Below, piece after piece: positions 55,590 to 64,000 of a stretch of 64,000 nt of DNA (the stretch's first letter is position 1; each line of letters opens with the position of its first letter). This stretch comes from JAIVGV01 sp035295985 (GTDB lineage: Bacteria; Acidobacteriota; Blastocatellia; Pyrinomonadales; Pyrinomonadaceae). The position numbers and the translations under genes are program-made. The stretch covers positions 1 through 64,000 of the forward strand of contig DATHBT010000004.1 in NCBI GenBank assembly GCA_035295985.1. Direction: 5' to 3'. The notes below the pieces were generated by a model. That model was not told the origin of the DNA. It was given only the letters and a program-made list of their open reading frames with translations, and made no database searches.

Positions 55590-56533
55590 TGGGAAGGGTC
55601 CTGCTCACCGGCGCAGGCGGCCTCGTCGGCCGGCATTGCCTCCCGCTGCTCCAGGAGAGTGGTTACGAGGTGCACGCGGTTTCGTCGCGGGCGGCGCCGG
55701 CGGGCGCGCCGCCCGCCGTGACCTGGCACCTGGTGGACCTGCTCGACGCGTCCCAGACCGCGGGCCTGCTGGCCCGGGTCAGGCCCACACATCTGCTTCA
55801 CTTCGCGTGGTACACGGCCCCGGGCCGGTACTGGACTTCGCTGGAAAACTTTCGCTGGGCGCGGGCGAGCCTGCACCTGCTCGAAGTTTTCGCCGCGCAC
55901 GGGGGGGCGCGCTGCGTCGTCGCCGGCTCGTGCGCGGAATACGACTGGCGCTCGGGGGCGCGCTGCTCTGAGGCGCTGACGCCGCTCGCGCCCGCGACCC
56001 CGTACGGGGCGTGCAAGCACGCGCTCCACGTCATGCTCGAGGCGCTGGCCGGGCAGACGGGGCTCAGCGGGGCGTGGGGCCGCATCTTCTTTCTCTACGG
56101 CCCGCACGAACATCCGGGCCGGCTGGTCGCTTCGGTCATCGGCTCACTGCTGCGGGGGGAGCCGGCGCTGTGCTCGCACGGCCGCCAGGTCCGCGACTTC
56201 CTGTACGTGAAGGACGTCGCGTCGGCTTTCGTCTCGCTGGTGGGTTCGGACGTGACCGGGGCGGTCAACATCGCCTCCGGGCGCCCGCTCACGCTGGAGC
56301 GGGTGATCGATAAGATCGCTGGGAAACTCGGGCGGCGGGACCTGGTGCGGCTGGGCGCCGTACCCGCCGCGGCGGACGAGCCGCCGGAGTTGACGGCCGA
56401 TGTCGGGCGTCTGCGCGATGAGGTCGGCTGGTCTCCACGCTACAGCCTGGATGAGGGGCTAGAGGAGACAATCGACTGGTGGAAGTCCCGCCTATCCCAC
56501 GGGCCGGGTGCTGATGACGGCGAATTACCGTAA
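55589..56533 (+). CDS. NAD(P)-dependent epimerase/4-ketoreductase
   Basis: The 314-residue short-chain dehydrogenase opens with VLLTGAGGLVGRHCLPLLQE and has VVAGSCAEYDW and the PYGACKHALH active site. It is most like sugar 4-ketoreductases and probably closes the CDP-sugar pathway. Its start overlaps the epimerase stop. Confidence 0.88.
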   Translation: MGRVLLTGAGGLVGRHCLPLLQESGYEVHAVSSRAAPAGAPPAVTWHLVDLLDASQTAGLLARVRPTHLLHFAWYTAPGRYWTSLENFRWARASLHLLEVFAAHGGARCVVAGSCAEYDWRSGARCSEALTPLAPATPYGACKHALHVMLEALAGQTGLSGAWGRIFFLYGPHEHPGRLVASVIGSLLRGEPALCSHGRQVRDFLYVKDVASAFVSLVGSDVTGAVNIASGRPLTLERVIDKIAGKLGRRDLVRLGAVPAAADEPPELTADVGRLRDEVGWSPRYSLDEGLEETIDWWKSRLSHGPGADDGELP

Positions 56534-56759
56534 CGCGCGCCCGCACACCGGAACCTTGTGACGGGGGGTGGGGTTTTGGCGCTCCGGGTTCACACAAGCG
56601 GAGTGGTCCCGCCCCTAGGTTCTCGCCTCTTGACCGCTTGTTATGAGGATCCCGCAGGCCATGGCATAATACCGCCCGTTTTGATGAGTCCGAGCTACTC
56701 ACGGTGAAAATGTGGCCTCGCCGCGCGGGGCGGTCCAGGGGTTGGTTTGATGTGAGGGT

Positions 56760-57530
56760 ATGAAACTAACGATTGATACGACGGAGAGGACTCTCACCGA
56801 AGAGCGCGGTGACGAAGTCCGCATCATGGAGCTGTACTCGAAGGAGGCTTTTGAGCTGATTTCCCATGAGTGGGTGAAGGTGGGCTGGAATCAGAAGTAT
56901 CCTTACACCTTTAGTTGGATGGGGAGGCCCGTCATTCAACTCCCGGAGGACATGATCAGGGCGCAGGAGGTCATCTACAGAGTGAGGCCCGACGTTATCG
57001 TCGAGACGGGCGTGGCCCACGGCGGCTCTCTGGTCTACTACGCCAGCCTCTGCAAAGCTATGGGGAGGGGGCGTGTGATCGGCATCGACCTCGAAATCCG
57101 CCCGCACAACCGCCAAGCCATCGAGGCGCATGAGATGTTCCCGCTGATCACGCTGGTGGAAGGGAGCTCGGCTGCGCCGGACGTCGTCCATCATATACAC
57201 TCTTTGATCGGCGAAGGTGAATCTGTTATGGTGATCTTGGACTCAAATCATACTAAGCAGCACGTCTTGGATGAACTGGAGGCTTACCACGACCTTGTTA
57301 CGCCGGACTCATACATCGTGGCGACCGACGGGTCGATGAGAATCCTCCACGATGTGCCGCGGGGTAAGCCCGAGTGGGTCGATGACAACCCGGCCGCGGC
57401 CGCGGCCGAGTTCGCGCGACGGCACGCCGAGTTCGTCTTGGAGCAGCCGGCCTGGCCTTTTAACGAGAGTGGGCTGTCCGAGAACGTTACCCACTGGCCC
57501 GGCGCTTGGCTGAGGAGGCGCCCGTCGTAA
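56760..57530 (+). CDS. CmcI/cephalosporin-hydroxylase-family methyltransferase
   Basis: The 256-residue protein belongs to the CmcI/rhamnosyl O-methyltransferase family: SHEWVKVGWNQKYPYTFSWM, PDVIVETGVAHGGSLVYYAS for SAM, VIGIDLEIRPHN and VILDSNHTKQHVLDELEAY. Members methylate sugar hydroxyls. It starts after a 226-bp gap, behind GAGGG, and is probably a second modification enzyme of the same glycan. Confidence 0.88.
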   Translation: MKLTIDTTERTLTEERGDEVRIMELYSKEAFELISHEWVKVGWNQKYPYTFSWMGRPVIQLPEDMIRAQEVIYRVRPDVIVETGVAHGGSLVYYASLCKAMGRGRVIGIDLEIRPHNRQAIEAHEMFPLITLVEGSSAAPDVVHHIHSLIGEGESVMVILDSNHTKQHVLDELEAYHDLVTPDSYIVATDGSMRILHDVPRGKPEWVDDNPAAAAAEFARRHAEFVLEQPAWPFNESGLSENVTHWPGAWLRRRPS

Positions 57531-57713
57531 CGGATTCGGTATCAGTGCCGCCCGGCGGCGTCGGATCGGTGTTGTCGGAGAGTAGGCATAATTTAAGTCC
57601 CGCTTTGGCTCTTAAAGAGTTCTCACAGTCCATCCGACACAGACTAATGTATTCGTCAGGGGCGAGCCCGCGCCGCCGGGGGGTAGGCGGCCCGGCTCCC
57701 CGAGGAGGTTGGT

Positions 57714-59054
57714 GTGCCGTTCTTTTCCGTCCTGATGCCCACGAGAAACCGCGCCTCGTTGCTGAAGTCCGCCCTACGGACTGCGGTGAACCAGGAGTTC
57801 GCGGACTACGAAATAATAGTTTCCGACAACAACTCTCAGGATGAGACTAAGGAGGTCGTCGAGGGCTTCATCCGGTCGAGCGAACGGGTCAGGTACATCA
57901 ACCCGGGGCGCGACCTGTCGATGTGCGACAACTTCGAGTTCGTCCTGTCTCACGCCGCCGGGGAATACGTCCTCTACCTCAGCGACGACGACGCGCTTGC
58001 CGCCAACGCGCTGACGTACATCCACGAGGTGCTGAGCAGGTTTTCGATCAACACCCTGGTCTGGGAGAGGGGCTACTATCAGCACGCCGACATCCCGGAC
58101 GACAGCCTGCGGTGCACCTTCTTCTGCGAGCGTCGCACGGGCAACCTGTACGAGGTGGCGAGCCGCCCGGTGGCCGACTCCTTCTCCAACTTCGACAGTA
58201 AAACCTACGGCATCCTCCCGAAAATGCTCAACTGCGCGGTGTCCAGTTCCGTGCTCCGCGAATGCCGTGAGAAGACTCAGTACTTTTTCCTCCCCCCCTT
58301 CCCCGACTATTCCGCGGCCTGCCACCTGCTCGGCGCCGGCGACAGCTACCACCTGTTGGACCTGCCCCTCTACATCTGCGGGGTGAGCAAAATCAGTAAC
58401 GCGGGCATACAGTACAACCGCAAGCAGAAGTTCGAGGACTATATCTCCCTGCTCGGCCTGGATCTGCTGGAGGGGGTGCCCTACCCGATGAGGTACCTGA
58501 ACCCCTCATACTTCTTGGCGACGTACCGTAAGTTTCAGAAGATTTACCCGGAGACTTTCACCAGCCCGGCCAACATGGACGCTTATCTAAAAGCGCTCTT
58601 TACGGAGTTGATGTCCTTCGAGGTCTACGAGGACATCTCGGAGGAGATCGGGACCCTGGCCGGCCATATGAGGGACTATTACGGGAGCGACGAGACGTTC
58701 AACGCGGTGATGAAAGAACACAGGGACTCGAAGACCGCCCCCGGTGCGGGCGCGGGGGGCAGGGAGAATTTGGGCAGGTCTCTCAGGAAAACCGCCGGGA
58801 GAATTATCCGCGGCAACGATCTCCTGCACGGCCTCGCCGTGCGGGCCAAGAGGAGGTTGCGGCCCGCGCCCCCCGCGGGAGCTCCCAAGACGGACGATTA
58901 TTCCACCGAGCGACACCTCTCCCGCACTAATATTCAAACCATCTTTGACGCGTCGCAACTCCTCGGCCAGGTTTTATCGTCGGAGGCGAGGAGTCCTGCC
59001 CACCTGACCCCGATCCCGGTCGAGTCACTTTCGCGTATGGAGGGGTGGGCTTAG
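57714..59054 (+). CDS. Glycosyltransferase family 2
   Basis: The 446-residue protein starts at GTG with PFFSVLMPTRNRASLLKSAL, has the nucleotide-binding EIIVSDNNSQDET, and LYLSDDDALA as the DxD-type metal site. The C-terminal 100 residues are basic and poorly conserved. It should add one sugar to the glycan. It is the only obvious glycosyltransferase in the operon as far as the window shows. Confidence 0.88.
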   Translation: MPFFSVLMPTRNRASLLKSALRTAVNQEFADYEIIVSDNNSQDETKEVVEGFIRSSERVRYINPGRDLSMCDNFEFVLSHAAGEYVLYLSDDDALAANALTYIHEVLSRFSINTLVWERGYYQHADIPDDSLRCTFFCERRTGNLYEVASRPVADSFSNFDSKTYGILPKMLNCAVSSSVLRECREKTQYFFLPPFPDYSAACHLLGAGDSYHLLDLPLYICGVSKISNAGIQYNRKQKFEDYISLLGLDLLEGVPYPMRYLNPSYFLATYRKFQKIYPETFTSPANMDAYLKALFTELMSFEVYEDISEEIGTLAGHMRDYYGSDETFNAVMKEHRDSKTAPGAGAGGRENLGRSLRKTAGRIIRGNDLLHGLAVRAKRRLRPAPPAGAPKTDDYSTERHLSRTNIQTIFDASQLLGQVLSSEARSPAHLTPIPVESLSRMEGWA

Positions 59055-59203
59055 CCCACGGCCTGCCGGGTCGCATGGGCCGCCGTTCGTGCCACGCTCC
59101 ACGGCGGGGCGGCCGGGTGCCCAAGCATCGCACGGCGTGTAAAATTGTAGCCGCGAAATCTTGGCGCGCCGCCGCGCGGTAAAGAAAGGAACGGGCTGGA
59201 GGG

Positions 59204-61180
59204 ATGTGCGGAATCGCTGGCCTCCTAAATCTTGACGGGCGCCCGGCCAGCCACGAAGTGGTGGGCGTGATGACGCGCGCCCTGGCCCACCGCGGGCCGG
59301 ACGGGCAAGGCGTGCACGTCGACGGGCCGCTGGGGCTGGGACATCGGCGCTTGTCCATCCTGGACCTCAGCGCCGCCGCCGCCCAGCCGATGGGCTTCGC
59401 GGACGGCCGGTACTGGCTGACCTATAACGGCGAAGTCTACAACTTCATCGAGCTGCGGCGGGAGCTCGAGGACTGCGGCTACTCCTTCCGCACGCAGGCC
59501 GACACCGAAGTCATCCTCGCCGCCTACGACCGCTGGGGGCCCGACTGCCAGCTCAAGTTTAACGGGATGTGGGCCCTAGCGATATGGGACGCGCGCGAGC
59601 GCACCCTGTTCCTGTCGCGCGACCGCTTCGGCATCAAGCCTTTGTACTACGTGGCGGAGCCGGGGCGGTTCGCCTTCGCCTCGGAGATGAAGGCCTTCCT
59701 CCACCTGGAGGGGTTCGCGCCGCGCGAGAACGAGGCGGCGCTCCGGCGGACGCTGGCGAATGCCTTCGCTTTAGAGAGCACGGAGGAGACGCTGCTGGAA
59801 GGCGTCGCGCGCCTGCGGGGCGGTCATTGCATGACGGTTCGCCGCGACGGCGCGACGAAGGTCTGGCGGTGGTGGAACACGCTGGATCATCTGGCTGCCC
59901 CCCCGCGAACCCTCGACGAGCAGGCCGAGCGTTTCCGCGAGCTGTTCTTCGACTCGTGCCGGCTGAGGCTGCGCAGCGACGTGCCGGTGGCGACCTGCCT
60001 GAGCGGCGGCGTCGATTCGAGCGCCGTCCTCTGCACGCTGGCGGCGATCAACGCGGGAGGCGGAGACCCGGCTGCGGACCGGCGTGCGCGGAACTGGCAG
60101 CGGGCTTTCGTCGCCACGTTCCCGGACACGCCTACGGACGAGCGCCGTTACGCGGAGATCGCCGTCCGCCACGCGGGGGCGGAGCCGCACTACCGCGCGA
60201 TGTCGGCCGACGAGGCGCTCGGCGACCTCGAACGCCTCGTCTACGACTTCGAGGACATCTACGTCACGCTGCCGGCGCCGATCTGGGCCATCTACCGCGA
60301 GCTGCGCCGCGACGGCGTCGTCGTCTCCCTCGACGGACACGGGGCCGACGAGATGCTTGGGGGCTACAACCAGTACGCCGAGGCGGCGCTGCGCGAGAGC
60401 GGCGGCCTGCTGAGGTCTCCGTCACGCACGCTCGACCTGGTCAACACGCTGCACCACCTTTACGCGCCCGGCGGGCCCGTGCCGGCCCCGAGCCGCGTGC
60501 GCTTGGTGATGGACAAGGCGGCGAGCGACCCCGTCCTCAACCTGCCAGCGCGCGCGGCGCGCTCCCTCCACTACCGAATGTTCGTTAAGCCGTGGCGGAA
60601 GAACGGGGCCAACGGCCACGCCCAGGCCGGGACGGCGGCGAGCGCCGCCGTCGGGCTCGACCCGGTGGAGGAGCGTGCCATCGACGCCCTCGGCCCGGTC
60701 AACGCCCTCCTCTACCGCGACTTCCACCGCACCGTGTTGCCTACGATCCTGCGCAACTTCGACCGCTGCTCGATGTCGCACGGCATCGAGGTGCGGATGC
60801 CCTTCATGGACTGGCGGCTGGTCTGCTTCACCTTCTCGCTCCCCGAGGAGAGCAAGATCGGCGGCGGGTTCACGAAGCGCGTCCTGCGCGAGGCGATGCG
60901 GGGCGTGATGCCCGAGGCGCTGCGCACGCGCAAGGGGAAGATCGGGTTCAACTCGCCGCTCCCGGATTGGTTCGCCGGCCCGCTGCGCGACTGGCTGTGG
61001 GAGCAGGTCAGCAGCGCCGACTTCCTGCTGAGCGGACTCTGGGACGGGCCGGCCATCCGCGACCAGGTCGGGCGGAAGCTCCGCGGCGAGGCGTGGGCGT
61101 GGGAGGAGGCCGCGCGGGTGTGGACGCTCGTCCACGCGCACCTCTGGCTCAATACATTCTGTAAAGGGAAAGTTAAATGA
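59204..61180 (+). CDS. asnB: Asparagine synthase (glutamine-hydrolysing)
   Basis: The 658-residue enzyme has the Ntn-amidase domain with Cys2 (MCGIAGLLNLDG), FNGMWALAIWDARE, and the synthetase domain with the PP-loop SGGVDSS at 267-273. In glycan clusters such AsnB proteins often amidate uronic-acid sugars rather than making free asparagine. Its stop overlaps the start of the oxidoreductase gene, supporting a glycan role. Confidence 0.92.
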   Translation: MCGIAGLLNLDGRPASHEVVGVMTRALAHRGPDGQGVHVDGPLGLGHRRLSILDLSAAAAQPMGFADGRYWLTYNGEVYNFIELRRELEDCGYSFRTQADTEVILAAYDRWGPDCQLKFNGMWALAIWDARERTLFLSRDRFGIKPLYYVAEPGRFAFASEMKAFLHLEGFAPRENEAALRRTLANAFALESTEETLLEGVARLRGGHCMTVRRDGATKVWRWWNTLDHLAAPPRTLDEQAERFRELFFDSCRLRLRSDVPVATCLSGGVDSSAVLCTLAAINAGGGDPAADRRARNWQRAFVATFPDTPTDERRYAEIAVRHAGAEPHYRAMSADEALGDLERLVYDFEDIYVTLPAPIWAIYRELRRDGVVVSLDGHGADEMLGGYNQYAEAALRESGGLLRSPSRTLDLVNTLHHLYAPGGPVPAPSRVRLVMDKAASDPVLNLPARAARSLHYRMFVKPWRKNGANGHAQAGTAASAAVGLDPVEERAIDALGPVNALLYRDFHRTVLPTILRNFDRCSMSHGIEVRMPFMDWRLVCFTFSLPEESKIGGGFTKRVLREAMRGVMPEALRTRKGKIGFNSPLPDWFAGPLRDWLWEQVSSADFLLSGLWDGPAIRDQVGRKLRGEAWAWEEAARVWTLVHAHLWLNTFCKGKVK

Positions 61181-62214
61181 TCACTCTTGCACAACTCGGC
61201 TGCGGTTACTGGGGCCCGAACCTGCTGCGGAACTTTTCGGCCCTGCCGGGCTGCCGCGTCAAGTGGGTCGCCGAGCCGAGCTCCGAGCGGCGGGCGTACG
61301 TCGAACAGAACTACCCGAGGACGGAGGCGACCCCGGAGTGGGAGCGGGCCGTGGGCGACCCGGAGGTGGACGGGGTGATCATCTCGACCCCCGCCTCGAC
61401 GCACTACGCTTTGGCCGGCGCCGCCCTCAAGGCGGGCAAGCACGTCTTCGTCGAGAAGCCGCTGGCGATGTCGGTGGCGGAGGCCGACGAGTTGCTGGCC
61501 CTGACCGCCGAGGGGCAGACCCTGATGGTCGGGCACACCTTCCTCTTCAACCCGGCGGTGCGCTACGCGAAGCGCCTGCTGGAGGAGGGTGAGTTGGGGC
61601 CTATATACTACATCTACAGCCAGCGCCTAAACCTCGGGCAGGTGCGCTCCGACGTGAACGCCTGGTGGAACCTGGCCCCGCACGACGTCAGCATCCTGCT
61701 CTACCTGATGGGCGGCGAGTTGCCGGCCGCCGTAGCCGCCCACGGGGTGGACTACATCCAGCCCGGGATCGAGGACGTGGTCTTCGCCACGCTGACCTGG
61801 CCCAGCCGGGTGACGGCCCATATCCAGGTGAGTTGGCTGGACCCCGGTAAGGTGCGGAAAATGACACTGGTGGGCAGCCGCAAGATGGTCGTCTATGACG
61901 ACGTGAGCGACGACAAGATCGCCATCTTCGACAAGGGCGTAGAGCGCGTCCCGAGGGCCGGGCAGAGGATGGATTACGACCACTTCAACAACTTCCAGTT
62001 GTTGCACCGGGCGGGCGACGTGCTGCTGCCGCGCGTCCAATTCCGCGAGCCCCTCGGCCTTGAGGCGGCCCACTTCGTGGAATGCATACAGACCGGGCAG
62101 GAGCCCCTGACCGGGGGTCGGCACGGGCGGGACGTGGTCGCGGTGCTGGAGGCCGGGCAGCAGGCGCTGCGCGAACACGGGCGCGTGAGCCTCGGGGAGG
62201 CGGTCGAGGTCTAA
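61177..62214 (+). CDS. Gfo/Idh/MocA-family sugar dehydrogenase, WlbA/WbpB-like
   Basis: The 345-residue protein has the Rossmann LGCGYWGPNLLRNF, STPASTHYALAGAALKAGKH and the EKPLAMS motif, with a C-terminal substrate domain. In the known UDP-2,3-diacetamido-glucuronate route the Gfo/Idh enzyme oxidises C3 of UDP-GlcNAcA. The two following genes supply the other two activities. Confidence 0.88.
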   Translation: MITLAQLGCGYWGPNLLRNFSALPGCRVKWVAEPSSERRAYVEQNYPRTEATPEWERAVGDPEVDGVIISTPASTHYALAGAALKAGKHVFVEKPLAMSVAEADELLALTAEGQTLMVGHTFLFNPAVRYAKRLLEEGELGPIYYIYSQRLNLGQVRSDVNAWWNLAPHDVSILLYLMGGELPAAVAAHGVDYIQPGIEDVVFATLTWPSRVTAHIQVSWLDPGKVRKMTLVGSRKMVVYDDVSDDKIAIFDKGVERVPRAGQRMDYDHFNNFQLLHRAGDVLLPRVQFREPLGLEAAHFVECIQTGQEPLTGGRHGRDVVAVLEAGQQALREHGRVSLGEAVEV

Positions 62215-62834
62215 TGACGACGCCAGAAGCAACCGCACTCATCCACCCGAATGTCGTGTGGGGCGGCGATCACACCGTGGGCCCCTTCGCCATCGTCGGC
62301 CAGCCGCTCGCGGGCGGGAAGGTCGCCGAGACGGTCATTGGCCCCGGCGCGCTCATCCGCTCGCACACCGTCATCTACTGCGGCAACCGCATCGGGCGGA
62401 ACTTCCAGACGGGGCACGGCGCGCTGGTCAGGGAGGAGAACGAGATCGGCGACGACGTGAGCATCGGCTCGGGCACCATCGTCGAGCACCACGTCAGGAT
62501 AGGCGACGGCGCGCGCCTCCACTCGAACGTCTTCGTCCCGGAGTTCTCCGTCCTGGAGGAGGGCTGCTGGATAGGCCCCAACGTGGTAATCACCAACGCG
62601 AAGTACCCGCGCTCGCCGGGCGTCAAGGAGCGATTGGTCGGCGCCCACATCGAGCGCGGCGCCAAGATAGGCGCGAACGCAACCCTGCTGCCGGGGGTCC
62701 GCATCGGCCGCAACGCCCTGGTCGGGGCGGGCGCCGTCGTGACGAAAGACGTAGCCCCCGAGTCCGTGGTCGCCGGCAGCCCGGCGCGGGAGATTAACCG
62801 ACTGTCGAATCTACCCTACGGAGAAAGCTTGTGA
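62214..62834 (+). CDS. Left-handed beta-helix N-acetyltransferase, WlbB/WbpD-like
   Basis: The 206-residue protein is a hexapeptide-repeat acetyltransferase (TVGPFAIVG, TVIYCGNRIGRNFQTGHG, VSIGSGTIVEHHVRIGDGAR and more), ending in an AVVTKDVAPESVVAGSPARE cap. The start ATG shares a base with the previous TAA (TAATG). It should acetylate an amino group of a nucleotide sugar. Confidence 0.9.
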   Translation: MTTPEATALIHPNVVWGGDHTVGPFAIVGQPLAGGKVAETVIGPGALIRSHTVIYCGNRIGRNFQTGHGALVREENEIGDDVSIGSGTIVEHHVRIGDGARLHSNVFVPEFSVLEEGCWIGPNVVITNAKYPRSPGVKERLVGAHIERGAKIGANATLLPGVRIGRNALVGAGAVVTKDVAPESVVAGSPAREINRLSNLPYGESL

Positions 62835-63967
62835 TGACCGTCCCCTTCGTTGACCTCAGGGCCCAGTACCTGGACATCAAAGCCGAAGTAGACGCCGCCA
62901 TCCAGGGCGTCATAGACCGCAACGCCTTCATCGGCGGCGAGGAGGTGCGGGCCTTCCAGGAAGAGTTCGCCGCCTACTGCGCACAGCAGGCGGGCAGGGC
63001 GGCCGGGGGGGCGCGCCCCAGGGCGAAGCTCCACTGCGCCACCTGCGGCAACGGCACGGACGCCATCTACCTGACCCTGCGCGCGCTCGGCGTCGGCCCG
63101 GGCGACGAGGTCATCACCGTGGCGCACACCTTCATCGCCACGACCGAGGCGATCTCGATGACCGGGGCGCGCCCCGTCTTCGTGGATGTGCTGCCGGACA
63201 CGATGCTGATGGACCCGGACGCGCTGGAGGCGGCCGTCACGCCCCGCACGCGCGCCGTCGTCCCCGTCCACCTCTACGGCCAGCCGTGCGACATGGACCG
63301 GATTATGGCCGTCGCCCGCCGCCACGGGCTGAAGGTCGTCGAGGACGCGGCGCAGGCGCACGGCGCGTTCTGGGGCGGCCGGAGGCCGGGCGCGCTCGCC
63401 GACGCGGCCACCTTCAGCTTCTACCCCGGCAAGAACCTCGGCGCCTACGGCGACGCCGGCGCTATCGTCAGTCATGACGAGGAGTTGATCCGCCGCATCA
63501 GGATGCTGGCTAACCACGGCCGCAAGGAGAAGTACACGCACGAGCTGGAGGGCGTTAACAGCCGGCTCGACGGGCTGCAGGCGGCGGTGCTCAGGGTGAA
63601 GCTGCGCCACCTCGACGGGTGGAACGCGGCCAGGCGTCGGCACGCGGCCTACTACCACGAGGCGTTGGGCGACAGCCGGGTCGAGCTGACGGCCGTGCAC
63701 CCGGACGCCGTGCCGGTGTGGCACCTCTACGTCGTCCGCGTGCCCGACCGGGAGGGCTTCCAGTCCAGGTTGAAGGAGCAGGGGGTCGAGACGGGCGTCC
63801 ATTACCCTGTCCCGCTGCACCGGCAGCCGGCGTACAGGCATCTGGAGATCCCCGAGGGATCCCTGCCCGTGACCGAGAAGGCGGCGGCCGAGGTGATAAG
63901 CCTACCAATGTATGCCGAGTTAACGGAAGAGCTGGCGGCTCACGTAGTGCGTTCGATTCGGTCTTGA
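62834..63967 (+). CDS. DegT-type sugar aminotransferase, WlbC/WbpE-like
   Basis: The 377-residue PLP enzyme begins VPFVDLRAQYLDIKAEVDAA and has CGNGTDAIYLTLRAL, VVEDAAQAHGA and the lysine in SFYPGKNLGAYGDAG. An insert of Ala/Gly-rich sequence lies near residue 55. It overlaps the acetyltransferase stop. It probably aminates the 3-keto sugar made by the Gfo/Idh enzyme. The operon may continue past the window end. Confidence 0.9.
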   Translation: MTVPFVDLRAQYLDIKAEVDAAIQGVIDRNAFIGGEEVRAFQEEFAAYCAQQAGRAAGGARPRAKLHCATCGNGTDAIYLTLRALGVGPGDEVITVAHTFIATTEAISMTGARPVFVDVLPDTMLMDPDALEAAVTPRTRAVVPVHLYGQPCDMDRIMAVARRHGLKVVEDAAQAHGAFWGGRRPGALADAATFSFYPGKNLGAYGDAGAIVSHDEELIRRIRMLANHGRKEKYTHELEGVNSRLDGLQAAVLRVKLRHLDGWNAARRRHAAYYHEALGDSRVELTAVHPDAVPVWHLYVVRVPDREGFQSRLKEQGVETGVHYPVPLHRQPAYRHLEIPEGSLPVTEKAAAEVISLPMYAELTEELAAHVVRSIRS

Positions 63968-64000
63968 GCCGGCGAGAGGGCCATCTGCCGATGAGTTACC

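Overview
The window is high-G+C bacterial DNA with Gram-negative envelope genes (Kdo synthesis, a Wzm/Wzt-type exporter, a Wzc-type tyrosine autokinase). A protein of the VWFA-related acidobacterial type, a full stressosome and HYR/PxKF-type secreted proteins suggest an Acidobacteriota member, perhaps Blastocatellia. This assignment is inferred from gene content; no rRNA is present.

Layout. 1-6.2 kb: a secreted creatininase-like protein, then dnaE on the minus strand. dnaE is broken into two genes by a split intein, with a free-standing LAGLIDADG homing-endonuclease gene between the halves. 6.6-20.6 kb: mixed metabolism and secreted enzymes (beta-propeller, M3 peptidase, luciferase-like oxidoreductase, FAD oxidoreductase, esterase, a beta-lactamase-fold hydrolase with a nested domain, a small-molecule kinase), tRNA-Leu(CAA), a VWA protein, pta and a DUF2231 membrane protein. 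20.7-26.8 kb: mpl and an RsbR-RsbS-RsbT stressosome operon with a phosphatase and a histidine kinase that each carry an extra RsbT-like ATPase. 27-31.4 kb: small proteins, a cytochrome P450 and HerA. 31.6-34.8 kb: an accessory island with a lower-G+C type II restriction-modification pair, a UPF0175/DUF3368 toxin-antitoxin locus with a frameshifted toxin, and a DUF4926/DUF6883 pair. 34.9-43.7 kb: nucleotide-sugar genes, wzc, rfbD, rfbB, kdsD and kdsA. 44.2-48.3 kb: two large secreted proteins. 48.6-64 kb: a plus-strand glycan operon running from an ABC exporter through CDP-sugar synthesis, methyltransferases, a glycosyltransferase and asparagine synthase to a diacetamido-sugar-type trio, cut by the window end.

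Two signals stand out. First, the fractured dnaE: an IntN-encoding half, a coupled endonuclease gene and an IntC-encoding half, joined by overlapping start and stop codons. Second, a family of non-coding elements in the left 41 kb: tandem 7-bp words followed by their reverse complement, making long hairpins between genes and often touching a stop codon. The sequence words differ between loci but the 7-bp period and paired design are constant. A separate two-copy palindromic element sits between convergent genes and looks like a bidirectional terminator.

All calls come from reading the sequence and translations by eye. No database search, alignment or folding was run, so family names rest on recognised motifs.
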